NCBI RefSeq assembly: GCF_014839805.1
Contig: NC_051115.1
Span: 2,168,600 to 2,232,599, forward strand
DNA from: Manduca sexta
Lineage: Eukaryota > Arthropoda > Insecta > Lepidoptera > Sphingidae
Length of the DNA: 64,000 nt
Direction of reading: 5' to 3'
In this document: positions 1-11,983 of the stretch, in pieces
Numbering within the stretch: position 1 is the first letter of the stretch
Layout of the letters: every line of letters starts with the position of its first letter
Notes under the pieces: model-generated
The model's input: the letters and a program-made list of their open reading frames with translations, nothing else
Databases searched by the model: none
What the model was told of the DNA's origin: nothing
Program-made: the position numbers and the translations under genes

Positions 1-171
1 ATATGCGTAGTTGATTTCAAATCGAATTCCAACAATGTAAAATTAATGACTGCATAATTGAAATTTACAATAGTTGAGTTTATGTTTCAACGCGAATACT
101 GGCTGCATACAATCACGCTTTTTACCGCAAAAGCGGTAGACAGAATTGCAACTAGAACACCCAACTAGTTA

Positions 172-315
172 TGTGTATTCCAGACCTATAGCAACCTACA
201 AAATCTAGACTCCAGGCTGATACTGACCAGAAAGTCCAACAGTTACCCAAACCGGAATCAAACTCAGTATAGTAAAGCAGTTTTACGAGTACAGCAATAC
301 AACTACCTCAATTAA
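172..315 (-). mobile_element. SINE-B, degraded partial copy
   Basis: AGACTCCAGGCTGATACTGA and AGTACAGCAATACAACTAC match the SINE-B body and head with many substitutions. The flanks 1-171 and 316-1016 hold nothing I recognise. Confidence 0.5.
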
Positions 316-1016
316 TATTTGAAGAAATTACTCATGGTCAAGGTGGCCTTTGGAGGAAGCGAACCGGGCAATCGCTTGTCGCCTCGTGCGGTGCATTAGA
401 GGACCTTTTTATCAATGTTACCAAAGAACATGTAAGACCGGGAATTTTTTTGCTCCCTGCTGGACTTCGAGTCGTTTTTTTTGGTTTCATCTAGGCCTTG
501 CGTCGTGTAGGGCCGCCACTGTATTTATGTAATGATAATTTGTATTTTATGTAAGTATAACTTCAATAAATTACCTTAGTCCGCACTTTAAGTAATTAAC
601 TAGTATAAGGGCGCAATGTTTACGAATACAATCTAGGTTTTATGTTTGTATATTTTATAATTTGCTTTAATTTTGATTGTAATCTGTTTTGCGTCTTAAT
701 TGTATTAAATAAATAAATATTTGTGATATCAGCAATAATAGTTGAATGGACTACCGAAAAGGTCTAATGGTTGATACCGAAAGTTACCAAAAAAAATCGA
801 AAGGAGAAAAGAGACTTCGCCTGATTTTAACAGTTTCATCCCTAAGATCGTATACTAAGGTCCTCCGAGGTACCCACAACGCTTCGGCCCTGGGCGGTAG
901 CCCGATCCGCCTCCCTCAAAAGCTGCCTCTGCATAAAAACATATCTACATCAGTGGCAAAGAGTGTTTTTCAAAAGGTAACCCGAAGCAAAAAGAAATGC
1001 CTTAGTTAACATATTG

Positions 1017-1617
1017 TGGCCAGTGCCAGATTTATATTTTTTATGAGTGTAGTGTAGTGTACTTTATTTCCGCCGTATGTAGGTCGGTTTATTTATGTAT
1101 GTAGGTTTCTAAAATACTTAATAATTTTCCATTTAGTTGTATTATGGAAGGCACTAAAGTTAAATAAACGAATGATTAATTGAATCGAGTGAGCGTCCTC
1201 TGAAACCTGCCGGCTCTAAGAGGCTGCCGCACATAGGCCGCGGCTTATAATAATAATAATATTATCAGCCCTGTATTATATACTTGCCCACTGCTGAGCA
1301 CGGGCCTCCTCTACTACTGAGCGGGATTAGGCCTTAGTCCACGACGCTGGCCTAGTGCGGATTGCTAGACTTCACACACCTTCGAAATTCCTATAGAGAA
1401 CTTCTCAGATGTGCAGGTTTCCTCACGATGTTTTCCTTCACCGTTAAAGCGAACGATAAATTCACAAAGAATACACACATGATTTTAGAAAAGTCAGAGG
1501 TGTGTGCCCTTGGGATTTGAACCTGCGGACATTCGTCTTCGCAGTCCGTTCCACACCCAACTAGGCTATCGCCGCGGCCTATACGGCCTATTTACCAATC
1601 CAGGACTGATCGCGGCC
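1017..1617. repeat. Family L dispersed repeat, copy 1, split by SINE-A
   Basis: It shares CCAGTGYCAGATYTATATTT, TTCCATTT and CGAGTGAGCGTCCTCTG with 19686-20279. SINE-A occupies 1247-1575. Its junction CTAAAATACTTAATAA is the empty site for the Helitron found in copy 2. Confidence 0.75.
1247..1575 (-). mobile_element. SINE-A copy
   Basis: SINE-A is a tRNA-derived SINE of about 320 bp. It has GCGGCGATAGCCTAGTTGG at its 5' end (pol III A box), GGTTCAAATCCC (B box), a long body and an (ATT)n tail. This copy is complete, with GCCGCGGC-like duplicated flanks inside family L. Confidence 0.85.
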
Positions 1618-2130
1618 AATTTATAGAAAACAAAGACACGTAAATAAACCTAAAAGGGAAGCCGGTAGGAATCGGGTTGTATGGACGATACGCTACTGGT
1701 GTATATAACGGAAGACCTGGTGTATTTTCGTTATCTTTCTCCATAGCTTGTTACTACTAAGTGTCGTTGGCGTGTGGGGATATGTCGGATCACAATAACC
1801 GAAGTTAGATTTTAGTAGTTGTAGTTTTTGTTCCAAAACAATTATAATTCCAACAACACACAAACTACTACGGAACGCGAGCCAGTCTCCACGCATCCAC
1901 AGGGCCCTTATTCTGTATGATAGTGTAAACGCGTAACGCGACCGTGTTATGTTATCTTCGAGAAATGTGCGTGGAATGGTATTCTGTAAGCCAAATTTCT
2001 ATAGTCCTAAACATGATGCGTTGTGTTACGTGCTTGTTACGCACTGTTAAAATAACGTGCGGGATAGAGAATAAGGCCCCAGCACTAGTCTCCAATAATA
2101 TTATTCGATCACTCGATCTAAACCAGTTGA

Positions 2131-2265
2131 ATTGCTAATTTTCCACAGGCTTGTCATTCTCTTTGACTGCTAGCTTTCCGGCCTTCTTGATGTCGTCTGA
2201 CATCCTCATTGCGCTGTGTAGCGAAGATTTTGTCGAACGCCATAAGATGGCGTTGGCGTTCCATT
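2131..2265 (-). other. Coding-like fragment, uncertain
   Basis: One minus-strand frame reads LHSAMRMSDDIKKAGKLAV and ends KPVEN-stop. It has protein-like composition but no clear start or splice evidence. Between 1620 and 2880 I see only this and a Helitron end. Confidence 0.2.
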
Positions 2266-2583
2266 AAAAAAATCAACTGGAAGACGACAGATATAATAAT
2301 AATGTGAGCTAATGTAATGACTCTTCTGCTTGGTTCAACAGTAGCTCTCGTACTTTCCTTTTTGAAGCGATCGGAGGGCGACCGATCATATAGGTTTCTT
2401 TAGCAATAAAACAAGAAATACATCGGAAATATTTATTACAAAAGCCAGATACAAAATCTTTACATTACTTATTACCTAGAAGATCATTCATTCGATCATG
2501 GAATTTATTACAATATAATAACAAAAGAAAAATACTGAAATAAATTAAAACTATTGTAAACATCTCTCGTCAGTAAAACATTT

Positions 2584-2614
2584 ACATGCGGGCGGAGCTG
2601 CGAGCAAAACCTAG
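2584..2614 (+). mobile_element. Helitron-like 3' end fragment
   Basis: GCGGGCGGAGCTGCGAGCAA, then CTAG followed by T, is the 3' terminus of the lepidopteran Helitron group seen complete at 18388-19415. The 5' part is not recognisable. Confidence 0.55.
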
Positions 2615-2917
2615 TGTCGAAATAAATATTAATGAATAAAAAAATTATAACAATTATTATCTATTAAATTCCATTTTTTTCTCACAATCTGTAAAAAAAA
2701 ATTAAATACAATTGGTAGGTAAATATAAGACAATAAATACCAAAATTTCGACTTAACAACAAAAACTACTAAAAAAGTTGAACACAAAATTCTACCAAAT
2801 TGTTTTTAGTTTTGTGGTATGGCTACACTGATTATAAGGAGTGCAACATGATTTGATACTTATCGCTTTTGACATAGAGTAGTGGATACAAAAATAACGC
2901 CTAAGTTCTATACTGCC

Positions 2918-3151
2918 GTGCTAAACTCAAAAGTGGTATCTCAAAAAAAAAAATCTTGATTTTTATGTCGTCAGATAGCTTAAAGAAATACCCATCCAAT
3001 GAACTTACAATAACGGTATCTTGTTTAGATTGTAAAAAAACCTTAAAAGAGTTTCTCTACCTCAGTTTTTCATACAAAACTATATTAACAAACTTCGATT
3101 ATCTCGAAATAAGGTTTCCCTGACATATCGCTTTTGCGCTTAGCGCGGAAG
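2918..3151. mobile_element. Family S MITE, copy 1
   Basis: Its ends are CTGCCGTGCTAAACTC and the inverse-like GCTTAGCGCGGAAG. It shares GATTATCTCGAAATAAGG with the inverted copy at 25098-25342. Confidence 0.65.
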
Positions 3152-3439
3152 TATAATAATGAAACCACGTTCCTATCATTTCATTCACACCTACTTCGTA
3201 CCAAGACGCTACATATATAAATACTTGTATAATCTTTATAAAATATACACTAAGTTTACAAAAATCGTTAAGAGTTTTGTAAATTTTAGAAAAACGTGAT
3301 TTAATACAATAATTAATACATATTGTACATCACTTACATTGACCGTATGTGCATTTTCATTATTACCCGCTTTACTTTGCATAGTTGACTCCTAAAACAA
3401 TTAAACTGGGGCGAAAAGGAACGGTATTTAAACACTATT

Positions 3440-3672
3440 CCCAAAGGCATAACACATTAATTTAGTTTCCATACAATTTATGTTTACATAACTCAATTAA
3501 GTATAAGCAGATGTTTATATTGTTTATTGTTTTTTGTAGAGTCGTTTCTGAAGTACAATTTCAATTAGGGCATAGGTTTAAGGAATACAATCTAGTCTTA
3601 ATGTAATTTAGTGCATAAGTATTCTTTATAATGATTGTGCCCTGTGTTATGCCTTTGTTAATTAAAAAAAAA
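3440..3672 (+). mobile_element. Family X retroelement 3' end with poly(A)
   Basis: Matches 57650-57865 in inverse orientation and ends in GTTAATT plus an A-run at 3663-3673, as expected for retroposed 3' ends. 3151-3439 and 3780-4529 hold AT-rich sequence with nothing recognised; 3722-3770 is a piece of family R (TACAGGGTCATTTTGAC). Confidence 0.6.
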
Positions 3673-4529
3673 AACACAAGCTGGGAAGTTAACTCATCTA
3701 TTCTCCTACAGTTTTTTTATTATACAGGGTCATTTTGACGTTCCATTACTAAATGAAAACATCGTTTCTATTCACCCCATTTTACCGATGCCCAAAAGCC
3801 ATGCTACCCGATGACTAAAATTTGCACCGCTGTCTTAGGAGTTTATAATACGCAAAGTAGTTAAAACGGGTAAAAGTATTGTCTCTTAGATATGATATAA
3901 TATTGAATTTGATATGAACTACTAATGAGCAGTGAGCAACAAAAGTAAATGAACAAATTCTAAACTTCAATTCTCTTATACACGTTTAGTTGATTTTTTC
4001 GTGTAGAGTAAATGTTTTTAATACAAAAGTATAGTCGTTTTGGAGTTTTGAACATACAGTGAAAACCGATTAGCGAAATCGAAGGGATCCCCCGAATTTG
4101 GACGCTATATCCGATAGTCGTTATAAACGATACGCTTTTTATATGCATTTATTTAAAGAGACTATACTATTGAGTCATTATAACCGGTCTCTACTGTATT
4201 CAGTTACTCATGTGGGTAATTGTACACGCAATGATTATTCTTAAAATAATTTAGCAAATAAGTAACTGAAATATATTTTTTTTAATTACTATAAAAATTC
4301 ATGTTTAGACAACTTTAGTATCAAGGCAGGTTAATTCTGCTACAAAAGATAGATGAAATGACGATTTAAATTACAAATAAATACGATACATTAAAAAATT
4401 ACTTGAAAATACACATTAGGCAAATGTTCTCAAATACGATCTTTATCAAAAGCTTTAACTATTTATATTTGATAATACTTTAATATGACGTGATGTTAGT
4501 ATTTAATTATAAAGTAAGACCATGAACTT

Positions 4530-4865
4530 CAAAGACATTAAACTATATAAGTAGTTAGTTATAGATTGGACATAAGGACCAAATTTGTGCTCCAAAAGAT
4601 ATTACCAATTGGTAATAAGTCTTATTTGAAATGTCCGTATGACAAGATGTCAGGGTCCTTAGATATTAATACAAAAATAATATATTGACAGAAAATATGC
4701 TAATACGCGCATTAAAAATGTGCAAATCACGATATGGAATATGAAGTATTTTACATTGATGTTTTGCTATTACCGTAGATTGAGTGTCCATTATATAAGC
4801 ACAAAATGTTTGTAGGACAATCTTTCCAATATCCGCTGAATATAATCTTAAAACTCGTTGATCAA
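4530..4865. mobile_element. Family P non-autonomous element, copy 1
   Basis: Shares CAAAGACATTAAACTATATA at one end and TATAATCTTAAAACT at the other with 5168-5470, 8145-8465 and 51607-51925. Inverted TATAGAKCGGACAT-like motifs lie near both ends, suggesting a DNA element. An ORF inside is not conserved in frame among copies. Confidence 0.7.
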
Positions 4866-5167
4866 TTAAGAAGTCATTTTCTACAATGTAACATAATTTG
4901 AACATTTCTATAGATTCAAAAAGTTTCTTTTAAAATGGAACGTGTTAACCTCTTTCTTCAAAAATTCAATGCGAAGTAACGATGTAGGACTTCCCACAAT
5001 ATTTAGATCAAATTATCTATTCACACAATCGTGTTGATTATTAGTAATACAACATCTTTGGTTGGCCGATTTCCATGGACTTCACTACACTTAGCATGAT
5101 TGTAACTAAAAAAAATGCCAACCCACAAAGTATTTTTCAAAGAATGCTTATCGAAATGTCAAAATAT

Positions 5168-5470
5168 CAAAGACATTAAACTATATAGTTAGTCATAGAT
5201 CGGACATGAGGACAAAATTTTTGCTCCCAAAAGTTATTACCAATTGGTAATAAGACGTCTTATTTGAAATGTCCGTATGACAAAATGTCACAGCGGCATT
5301 AGATGTTAACACAAAAACAATATATTTACGGAAAATATGCTTATATTCGCATTAAGAATGGAAAAAATATGAACTATTTTACTGTAGAATGAGTAACCAT
5401 CACATAAGCGCAAATTTTTTGTATATAATCTTCCCAATGTACGCCCTATATATTTTTAAAACTCTGCAAA
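5168..5470. mobile_element. Family P, copy 2
   Basis: Same order of blocks as copy 1, with internal deletions. 5471-6050 is AT-rich and I recognise nothing in it. Confidence 0.65.
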
Positions 5471-6327
5471 AGATCTTTTTTAAATCAACCTTTACGTTAG
5501 CATGTAAGTTTATATTTATAAAAATCCGTTACATCGTGGACTTACTTATATATTAATTATTAACAGCACATTTTAGATATTTTTTATATTTTATCGCAAA
5601 ATAAATCTATAATCATGCAATATATATTTAATTATATTTATATGAAATGTGAATATTTTTTATCATAATCCAAACACCTTTGCCTTGTAGAAGTTTTGTA
5701 TAGAAAAGAAAAATGAATTAGACGTAAATAATGTATAATTGACTAGCCTTTCATTGCTTGTTTGTTAATTTTTCTTAAAAAAGATCTTTCTATGTGCCAA
5801 ACTTCATTAAAATCCGTTCATGAGTTTCTACGTTGACTGATAACAAACATTACCATCGCATTTATATTTTAGAAAAATATGAGTAAGAAATAATATTAGT
5901 ATTAATGATTTCTTATGTTTACGCGAATGTTAGACATTAAAATTAAACTACTTTTCTGATTTTATCACGGTTTGTTTATATTTTAGTTTTCTCCCGACGT
6001 TTCGTAGACTTTGCTTAGTATTTCAGGATATCTGTGAACTAGTGGCGAAGATGCCATTCTCTAAAAAGAAACCCGACACAACATATAGGTACTGATGCAT
6101 GAATGCGGTCAACAAATCGTTCTAATGATAGATTCTACATAAAGAGAAGTAGGAATCGGGTTCTATGGACCCTTTATCACGCTGTGATATATATAACTAC
6201 AATCATTCACATTTCATACAAACAGAGAAACATTAAACTATCCGCGGTGCGTTACATAACTGTGATATAATACTGTAATAGGCAAGAGATTTCCAAATGT
6301 CTTATCTTATGGAGGGTTGATTTTTAT

Positions 6328-6720
6328 ATGTGCAAGTTAAATTGACCTCACTGCATCTGATGGTAAGGAGTCCAATGGCGACTGACGAGAGATGATTACC
6401 CCTCAGTCGAACCAACTCCTCCCTATCTTTCTATTTGATTAATTTCGTTGCGGAATAATGACATATTAGTTTTCCCTGAGACTCGTCGAGCTTCACTGCT
6501 CGCTGTCATACAATGCCACTGCTGATCCTGGCTTATAGTTGTAGTGGTGGGTGTGAGGGCGGGAAAGTCTCTACCCCTCAGTCGACACAATTATGTCTGT
6601 TAGAACCGGTTATACACAGGCTGAACTCGGAACGCGACACACTTATCACCATGGCGGGTTTTAACATCTTGTGTTCGGTCGCTATCCGGGCGAATATAAA
6701 ATATATCCTACCAGTATAGA
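6328..6720 (+). mobile_element. Family Y element split by a family Z insertion
   Basis: Y runs from GACCTCACTGCATCTGATGG to ATATAAAATATATCCTACC. Z occupies about 6412-6570. TACCCCTCAGTCGA is repeated on both sides of Z, giving a 14-bp target duplication. 6721-7310 holds nothing recognised. Confidence 0.65.
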
Positions 6721-7316
6721 AGGACATTTTTTCTTTGTGCTGTTGGTCTAGCTATTCCTTTGTTAAGCACTAAATTTCCTCTATTAAACTCGTGCTGTAT
6801 TAGGGGCTTTCTTTTACCTGACCCCCTAATGATGTTCTAACTACGCTTTTGCTTGGGGATCATAATTTCGATTTAAAGTAGACAAGTGGCCATTTTATTG
6901 ACTTTGGAAATCTCCTTATATTCTTTCTATGCAACTAAACATACAATTATTATAGGAATGAAAGGTTGTGTTAATAAAAATCAAAGATAATATTTTTAAG
7001 AAGTATAAATAATCTCTTCACAACGAATTATTTTGTATAAGTTTTCATTCAACAGAAATCAGGATTTTTTTGTAAGTATCAAGATCTTTCAATTCAACTA
7101 TATAAATGTCATTTTTACAGTCGTTTTAAAGTATGAGGATGAATCTATTATTCTATTTCTTGATATGGCACTTATAAAAAATCATATTTTATTTACGTGA
7201 ATAAAACCAATGATATGGCCCATACACAGATGTTTAATAACGACGTTCAGACGTTATCTTTAATAAAAAGAGATTACCAAATAGAGATCTTCTGTAATCA
7301 AATGACACCTTGTTAG

Positions 7317-8010
7317 CCAATGACGTTTTACAAATAGACGCGTCATGCACTAACAAAATGGCACATAACAACGGCGCACTATTTACTATAGTCACGTACC
7401 TGTACATATAATTTCAAATTGGCTCGAAGAAGGAATAAAAAGATGCAGCATACATTCGTTAGAAAAGGATATATATACATCGACAGTTACGTAACAACGT
7501 TAGTGCACGCTCATTGGCTGTCAAGTCGGGCAATTACCTTACTTTCGTCTTGCCAGTATTGAGCTCGGACAACGTATATATGTAATAAAAACATCTTAGT
7601 TGATAGCCCTATAGGTAAATAGGGCGATTTTTTTACTCTGACTTATACGGCCATCGAAGTTGTCCTTCGAATAGAACGCCCGTAATTACAAAAACACCTG
7701 ACCTTATGGATCTAAGACGTTTTTATTACATAGATACGTTGTCCGAGCTCAATAGTGGCAAGACGAATTTAAGGTAATTGCCCGACTTGATGGCCAATGA
7801 GCGTGCGGCACTAACGTTGTTACGTGACTGTCGATGTATATATCCTTTTCTAACAAATGTATGCTGCATCTTTTTATTCCTTCTTCGAGCCAATTTGTAA
7901 TTATATGTACAGGTACGTGACTATAGTAAATACTGCGCCGTTTTTATGTGCCATTTTGTTAGTGTATGACGCGTCTATTTGTAAAATGTCATTGTTATGG
8001 ATGATATTTT
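7317..8010. mobile_element. Head-to-head pair of THAP/P-like MITEs forming a long palindrome
   Basis: Two arms of about 290 bp (7317-7598 minus, 7701-8010 plus) face each other across a 100-bp spacer. Each arm starts CTAAGAYGTTTTTATTACAT and ends GACGCGTCTATTTGTAAAA, the termini of the THAP-bearing elements at 23887 and 43143. The interior differs from those, so the arms are a deletion or replacement derivative. Confidence 0.8.
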
Positions 8011-8144
8011 AATTTTTATTAACACATATATTTATCGTAGTATGAAATATAAAGCGTTTGCTCTAAAAGGCGTTTATAGCACCTAACTTACTGATAAAAT
8101 TATAATTTGTCATCAAAACGCTGAAAATATGATTTCTTTAAAGC

Positions 8145-8465
8145 CAAAGACATTAAACTATATATTTAGTTATAGATCGGACATCAGGACCAAATGTTTG
8201 CTTCAAAAGTTATTACCAATTGTAATAAGTCGCGTTTGAAATGTCCGTGTGACAAGATGTCAGCGTCCTTAGATATTAATACAAAAATAATATATTTACA
8301 GAAAATATATGCTAATATTCGCAAATCGTGCAAATCACGATATGGATTATGAAGTATTTTACATTGATGTTTTGCTATTACTGTAGATTGAGTAACCATC
8401 ACATAAGCACAAAATGTTTGTATGACAATCCCAACGTCCGCTTTATATAATCTTAGAACTCTGAT
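8145..8465. mobile_element. Family P, copy 3
   Basis: Blocks as in copy 1. The flanking 8466-9012 is AT-rich with nothing recognised. Confidence 0.7.
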
Positions 8466-9012
8466 CAAAGCTGTGATTAAAATCATATTTCTCGCAAATG
8501 AAGATTATTTGACAGGATTTTGAATATACCATCTATGGAAATAACAATTTATATTCTTTATGCATATGTGCTAATATATATATGTTATGAGTTTTAAAAT
8601 ATTTTGAGTTAGGCGCTAAGTAAAATTATTTAATAATATATTATCACTAATAAATTAATGTAAATCGATAAATTATTAATGAGATCATCAACTAAAATTA
8701 ATGACTAAATAAATGTATGTCCGTTGTATCAAATTTACTTAATTTCTGGACGTGAATAGTTTTTCTAAACATGGACGTAAACAATCCAATTGAAATAAAA
8801 AATAAATTAATTTGATATATACCTTAAACTATACATATGTAAAAATATAATTTGATTGTCATTCATGCAAATAAATATAACCGACGCTTCATAGGCAATC
8901 ATATCTAAGCGACAAATATACCCAAAATTAAATATAAATATTTCGAATCGCCATATTTTTCTCGTCATTAGATCTAGGTTTTGTAGATCTAGGATAATTT
9001 TTATAACATTAT

Positions 9013-9221
9013 CCCCCTTATTCATAGAAGTTTTTTATCTAAGGATGGAGCATTGCTGGCATGGCAGCCTTCGCAGTGCATAGACATAAGGCCGATGTGA
9101 TTGGCTAATATTGAGTTAAAACTTGAATCTAGTTGGCTGTCAGATAAACAAAACTGAGAAACAGACTTGTTATCGCAGCAATGCTCCGTCCTTAGATAAA
9201 TAACGTCTATGAATAAAAGGG
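9013..9221. mobile_element. Family M MITE, copy 1, long TIRs
   Basis: The ends CCCCCTTATTCATAGA and TCTATGAATAAAAGGG lead into TIRs that stay similar for roughly 55 bp (GGAGCATTGCTG / CAGCAATGCTCC). Other copies are at 49881 and 52843. 9222-9577 holds nothing recognised. Confidence 0.75.
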
Positions 9222-9577
9222 TAGATCTTTATAAAATGAAAAGTTTAATTGTTATGAATTTTCACATTAAAATCAAAACTTAAATCACTCTACTCAAAAA
9301 TTTACTGATTTTCGCTTAGATATGTTTGCCTTTCAAGCTAATGTTCCTTGTTTGTGGAAACAATATATCAAATGACAGGTATGTCAAATGTTATAATAGA
9401 CATATTTAATTTGTCTACCATATTTATTTTGTGCTAAAAAGCATGTTTTACTTAATAAATAATAATTTAATAATCATGGGGCCTTCTTTTCTCAATCTAA
9501 AGCATTTTCTGAAAGGAAAATAATACATTTGTTAGATAATACTTCAAAATAGAGATAGGATAGAGCTTTTTTTATTA

Positions 9578-10092
9578 TTTTTGTATGCATGACGAGACGA
9601 GCTTGCCGTTCGCCTGATGGTAAGCGATACGATCCATAAACAGAAGAAACACCAACACCTTGAATTATAAAGTATTGTTTGGTATTCCACTGCGCTCGCC
9701 TGAGACATGAGATATTAGTTACTTTGTGTAGTAGTTATACTGGCTACAATAACAGAATATACTAACAGAAATAGTACTTATCGAACATCGACTAAAAACT
9801 GTCGTAACAAAATAAATGTTGTACCTAAGTTTACTGGTGGTAGGTCTTTCATATGTGAGAGTCCTGGGTACCACCGCAATGTCTATTTCTGTCAAGCAAT
9901 GTGTAGTCACTTGTGTTCCGGTTTGAACATTGTAGCCAGAGTAACTACTGGACATAAACTTAACTTCTCATGTCTCAGGATGGCGAGAATGGAATAACAA
10001 ACAATACTTTGTGATTCTAGGTGTTGATATTTCTACTGTTTATGGGTGGTCGTATTACCATTAAATGGACTGTAAGCTCGTCTCGTCATTCA
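9578..10092. mobile_element. Family W repeats as an inverted pair
   Basis: A plus copy (about 9578-9775) carries ACGAGCTTGCCGTTCGCCTG. A minus copy (9833-10092) carries the same blocks reversed, with GTTTCTACTG-like variants. W is a widespread lepidopteran dispersed repeat of about 260-280 bp; its class is unclear to me. Confidence 0.7.
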
Positions 10093-10235
10093 AAAAAAAA
10101 CTGGCCTATTTTTTTATTTGCTGCGAACTTCAATATAGACTGCAAGCTCGTCTCGTCATTAAAAAATCAGATCCAAATTTTTTTTGATGCGAATTTCAAT
10201 ATGGACTGCAAGCTCGTCTAGTCATAAAAAATCAT
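10066..10235. repeat. Three short tandem copies of a W end
   Basis: Variants of GGACTGCAAGCTCGTCTCGT recur near 10066, 10137 and 10203, each followed by CATT-like and T-rich sequence, a period of about 66-71 bp at the edge of the W copy. Confidence 0.6.
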
Positions 10236-10279
10236 ATCCGACATTTTTTATTTTGACGTGGATTTTGACATCGACTTAC

Positions 10280-10411
10280 CTGACCTCACTGGTTGATTGA
10301 GTTGAAGTATTTGAGCAGATCGGCGTCAGCTCGCATGACCCAGGCTGCGTTGAGGGCTATGGTGTCCAGCGCAGCGGCCGCGCCCCGATACTCACCGAAC
10401 ACCTCTCTGAA
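10280..10411 (-). CDS. Downstream exon of the same unidentified gene, with a terminal in-frame TGA
   Basis: This 132-nt exon lies between CTTTCTCACAG and a consensus GTAAGT donor. It encodes FREVFGEYRGAAAALD, continues as a helical-looking stretch (AWVMRADADLLKYF) and reads NSINQ-stop. The TGA at 10288-10286 comes two codons before the phase-0 donor. Either this is the true C-terminus with an intron in the 3' UTR, or the TGA is a mutation or base error in an internal 44-codon exon. The intervening 1.29-kb intron is mostly transposable elements. Confidence 0.55.
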
Positions 10412-10460
10412 CTGTGAGAAAGGATATAAATCCAGATCAGACGTATATTCTATAGACACG

Positions 10461-10781
10461 ATTATAATAATAATATCAGCCCTGTATTATATACTTGCCC
10501 ACTGCTGAGCACGGGCTTCCTCTACTACTGAGAGGGATTAGGCCTTAGTCCACCACTCTGTAGTGCGGATTGGTAGACTTCACGCACCTTCGAAATTCCT
10601 ATAGAGAACTTCTCAGATGTGCAGGTTTCCTCACGATGTTTTCCTTCACCGTTAAAGCGAATGATAAATTCATAAAGAATACACACATGATTTTAGAAAA
10701 GTCAGAGGTGTATGCCCTTGGGATTTGAACCTGCGGACATTCCTCTCGGCAGTCCGTTCCACACCCAACTAGGCTATCGCC
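10461..10781 (-). mobile_element. SINE-A copy inside family O, in a host intron
   Basis: Complete copy, A and B boxes present. It interrupts family O: ATTCTATAGACACG is before it, and the rest of O (AAACTATTTGTTCAAAATC) follows. It starts 50 bp beyond the acceptor of the exon at 10280-10411. Confidence 0.85.
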
Positions 10782-10785
10782 ACTT

Positions 10786-11135
10786 ACATATAAACTATTT
10801 GTTCAAAATCTGAACTAAAATGGCAACCGAAACGTCACTGTTGTAACCTATTTGTTCACTTGAACAACAAATAATTTTACTTATTTGACTAATATTATTT
10901 ATTCAAATCCAAGTTTACACTTAGTCTCATGAGCGTCACTCCGTACACAACCACACGCTGTCAATATTGACCATACTAAAGCCAGTTTGAATAGATTACA
11001 TTAAGCTAGTAAAGTGTACGAATTGCAGTACAGTACCACACGCTGTCAATGTTGAAATCATACTAGTCAGGTGTACGGATTGCAGTACAGTTGAGCCGAA
11101 TACAGTGTATGGAACGCCAGATCTAGTACGTAGTA
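10786..11135 (-). repeat. Family O dispersed repeat, copy 1
   Basis: Matches 20852-21165 and 42404-42706 in inverse orientation (AAATCTGAACTAAAATGGCA; GTCACTCCGTACACAACCAC). Confidence 0.7.
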
Positions 11136-11380
11136 CATTTAGGTCGATGGCGGTGGCCCTCTCCGGCGCTCTTTTTGCTTACCTTCTTAATTATTTACTT
11201 ATTGTACCACATATCCCTGTACTGCCGTGTATCTATTACTTTCAGCCATCTGGTCCAGAGAAAATGGCTAAATAAAGATTTATCTTTCTTTCTTTTACGA
11301 TAGGCATGGGATATCGTGGTGGAATTCTCCAAACGCCCCAAAATCCACATTTCATGCTGCCCTAGCGATACATATGTCGA

Positions 11381-11676
11381 CTAGCGACCCGCCCAGGCTT
11401 CGCACGGGTGCAATGCTGATACTAAATACACTACAGAAAAACTGTGAACGTTGTATATAAAAACATAGCGGCCCGCTCTGACTTCGCTCGGGTATAACAT
11501 AACAAAATAACACTTTTCTCCACTATTTAATGGATGTTATTATACATATAAACCTTCCTGTTGAATCACTCTATCTATTAAAAAAAACCGCATCAAAATC
11601 CGTTGCGTAGTTTTAAAGATTTAAGCATACAAAGTTAGGGACAGAGAAAGCGACTTTGTTTTATACTATGTAGTGA
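11381..11676 (-). mobile_element. Short Helitron-like element (HEL-3)
   Basis: On the minus strand it begins TCACTACATAGTATAAAAC after a host A and ends GGGCGGGTCGCTAG before a host T, the Helitron rule (A|TC...CTAG|T). Its 5' end is 24 bp from the splice donor at 11700. 11136-11380 looks like a retroelement 3' end (AATAAAGATTTATC). Confidence 0.7.
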
Positions 11677-11700
11677 TGTGTGGTGTATTTTATTACTCAC

Positions 11701-11812
11701 CCTGTAATAATCGTAAGGCTGGTGCAGACACCTGGCGGCTGCTTGTAACGCGGCTGGCGGTAACGCTGGTTGAGGACTCAGAACGCGCCAGACTCCTGCC
11801 GCGCCACGCCAT
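11701..11812 (-). CDS. Internal exon of an unidentified gene
   Basis: This 112-nt exon lies between TTTGGCTAG and GTGAGT. It reads from WRGAAGVWRVL to CLHQPYDYYR and ends on a complete codon, in phase with the exon at 10280-10411. It is GC-rich against an AT-rich background and rich in Ala and Pro. The rest of the gene would lie upstream, across the gap at 11984-12483. No domain is recognised. Confidence 0.55.
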
Positions 11813-11983
11813 CTAGCCAAAGATAAATATTACCGTGAAGCAGAGGTTAAAAAAGTCTCATAGACCCCTTTGAAAATTTTGCTCTTTTCAGAACTAGTTT
11901 AAGGTATAAACAGTACAAGATAAACAGAAAAAATACAATAGGGTACCGGCCTCATTTTTTTTTCTTTACTATTATCAAATATT

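Noticed and set aside
746..1009. 87-residue ORF as a gene
   Set aside because: No family resemblance; the end overlaps a family Q-like AAAAGGTAACCCG motif, so it is likely repeat-derived.
4666..8486. Related ORFs at 4666-4905 and 8184-8486, suggesting a gene family
   Set aside because: Both lie in family P elements; the other two copies have indels that break the frame.
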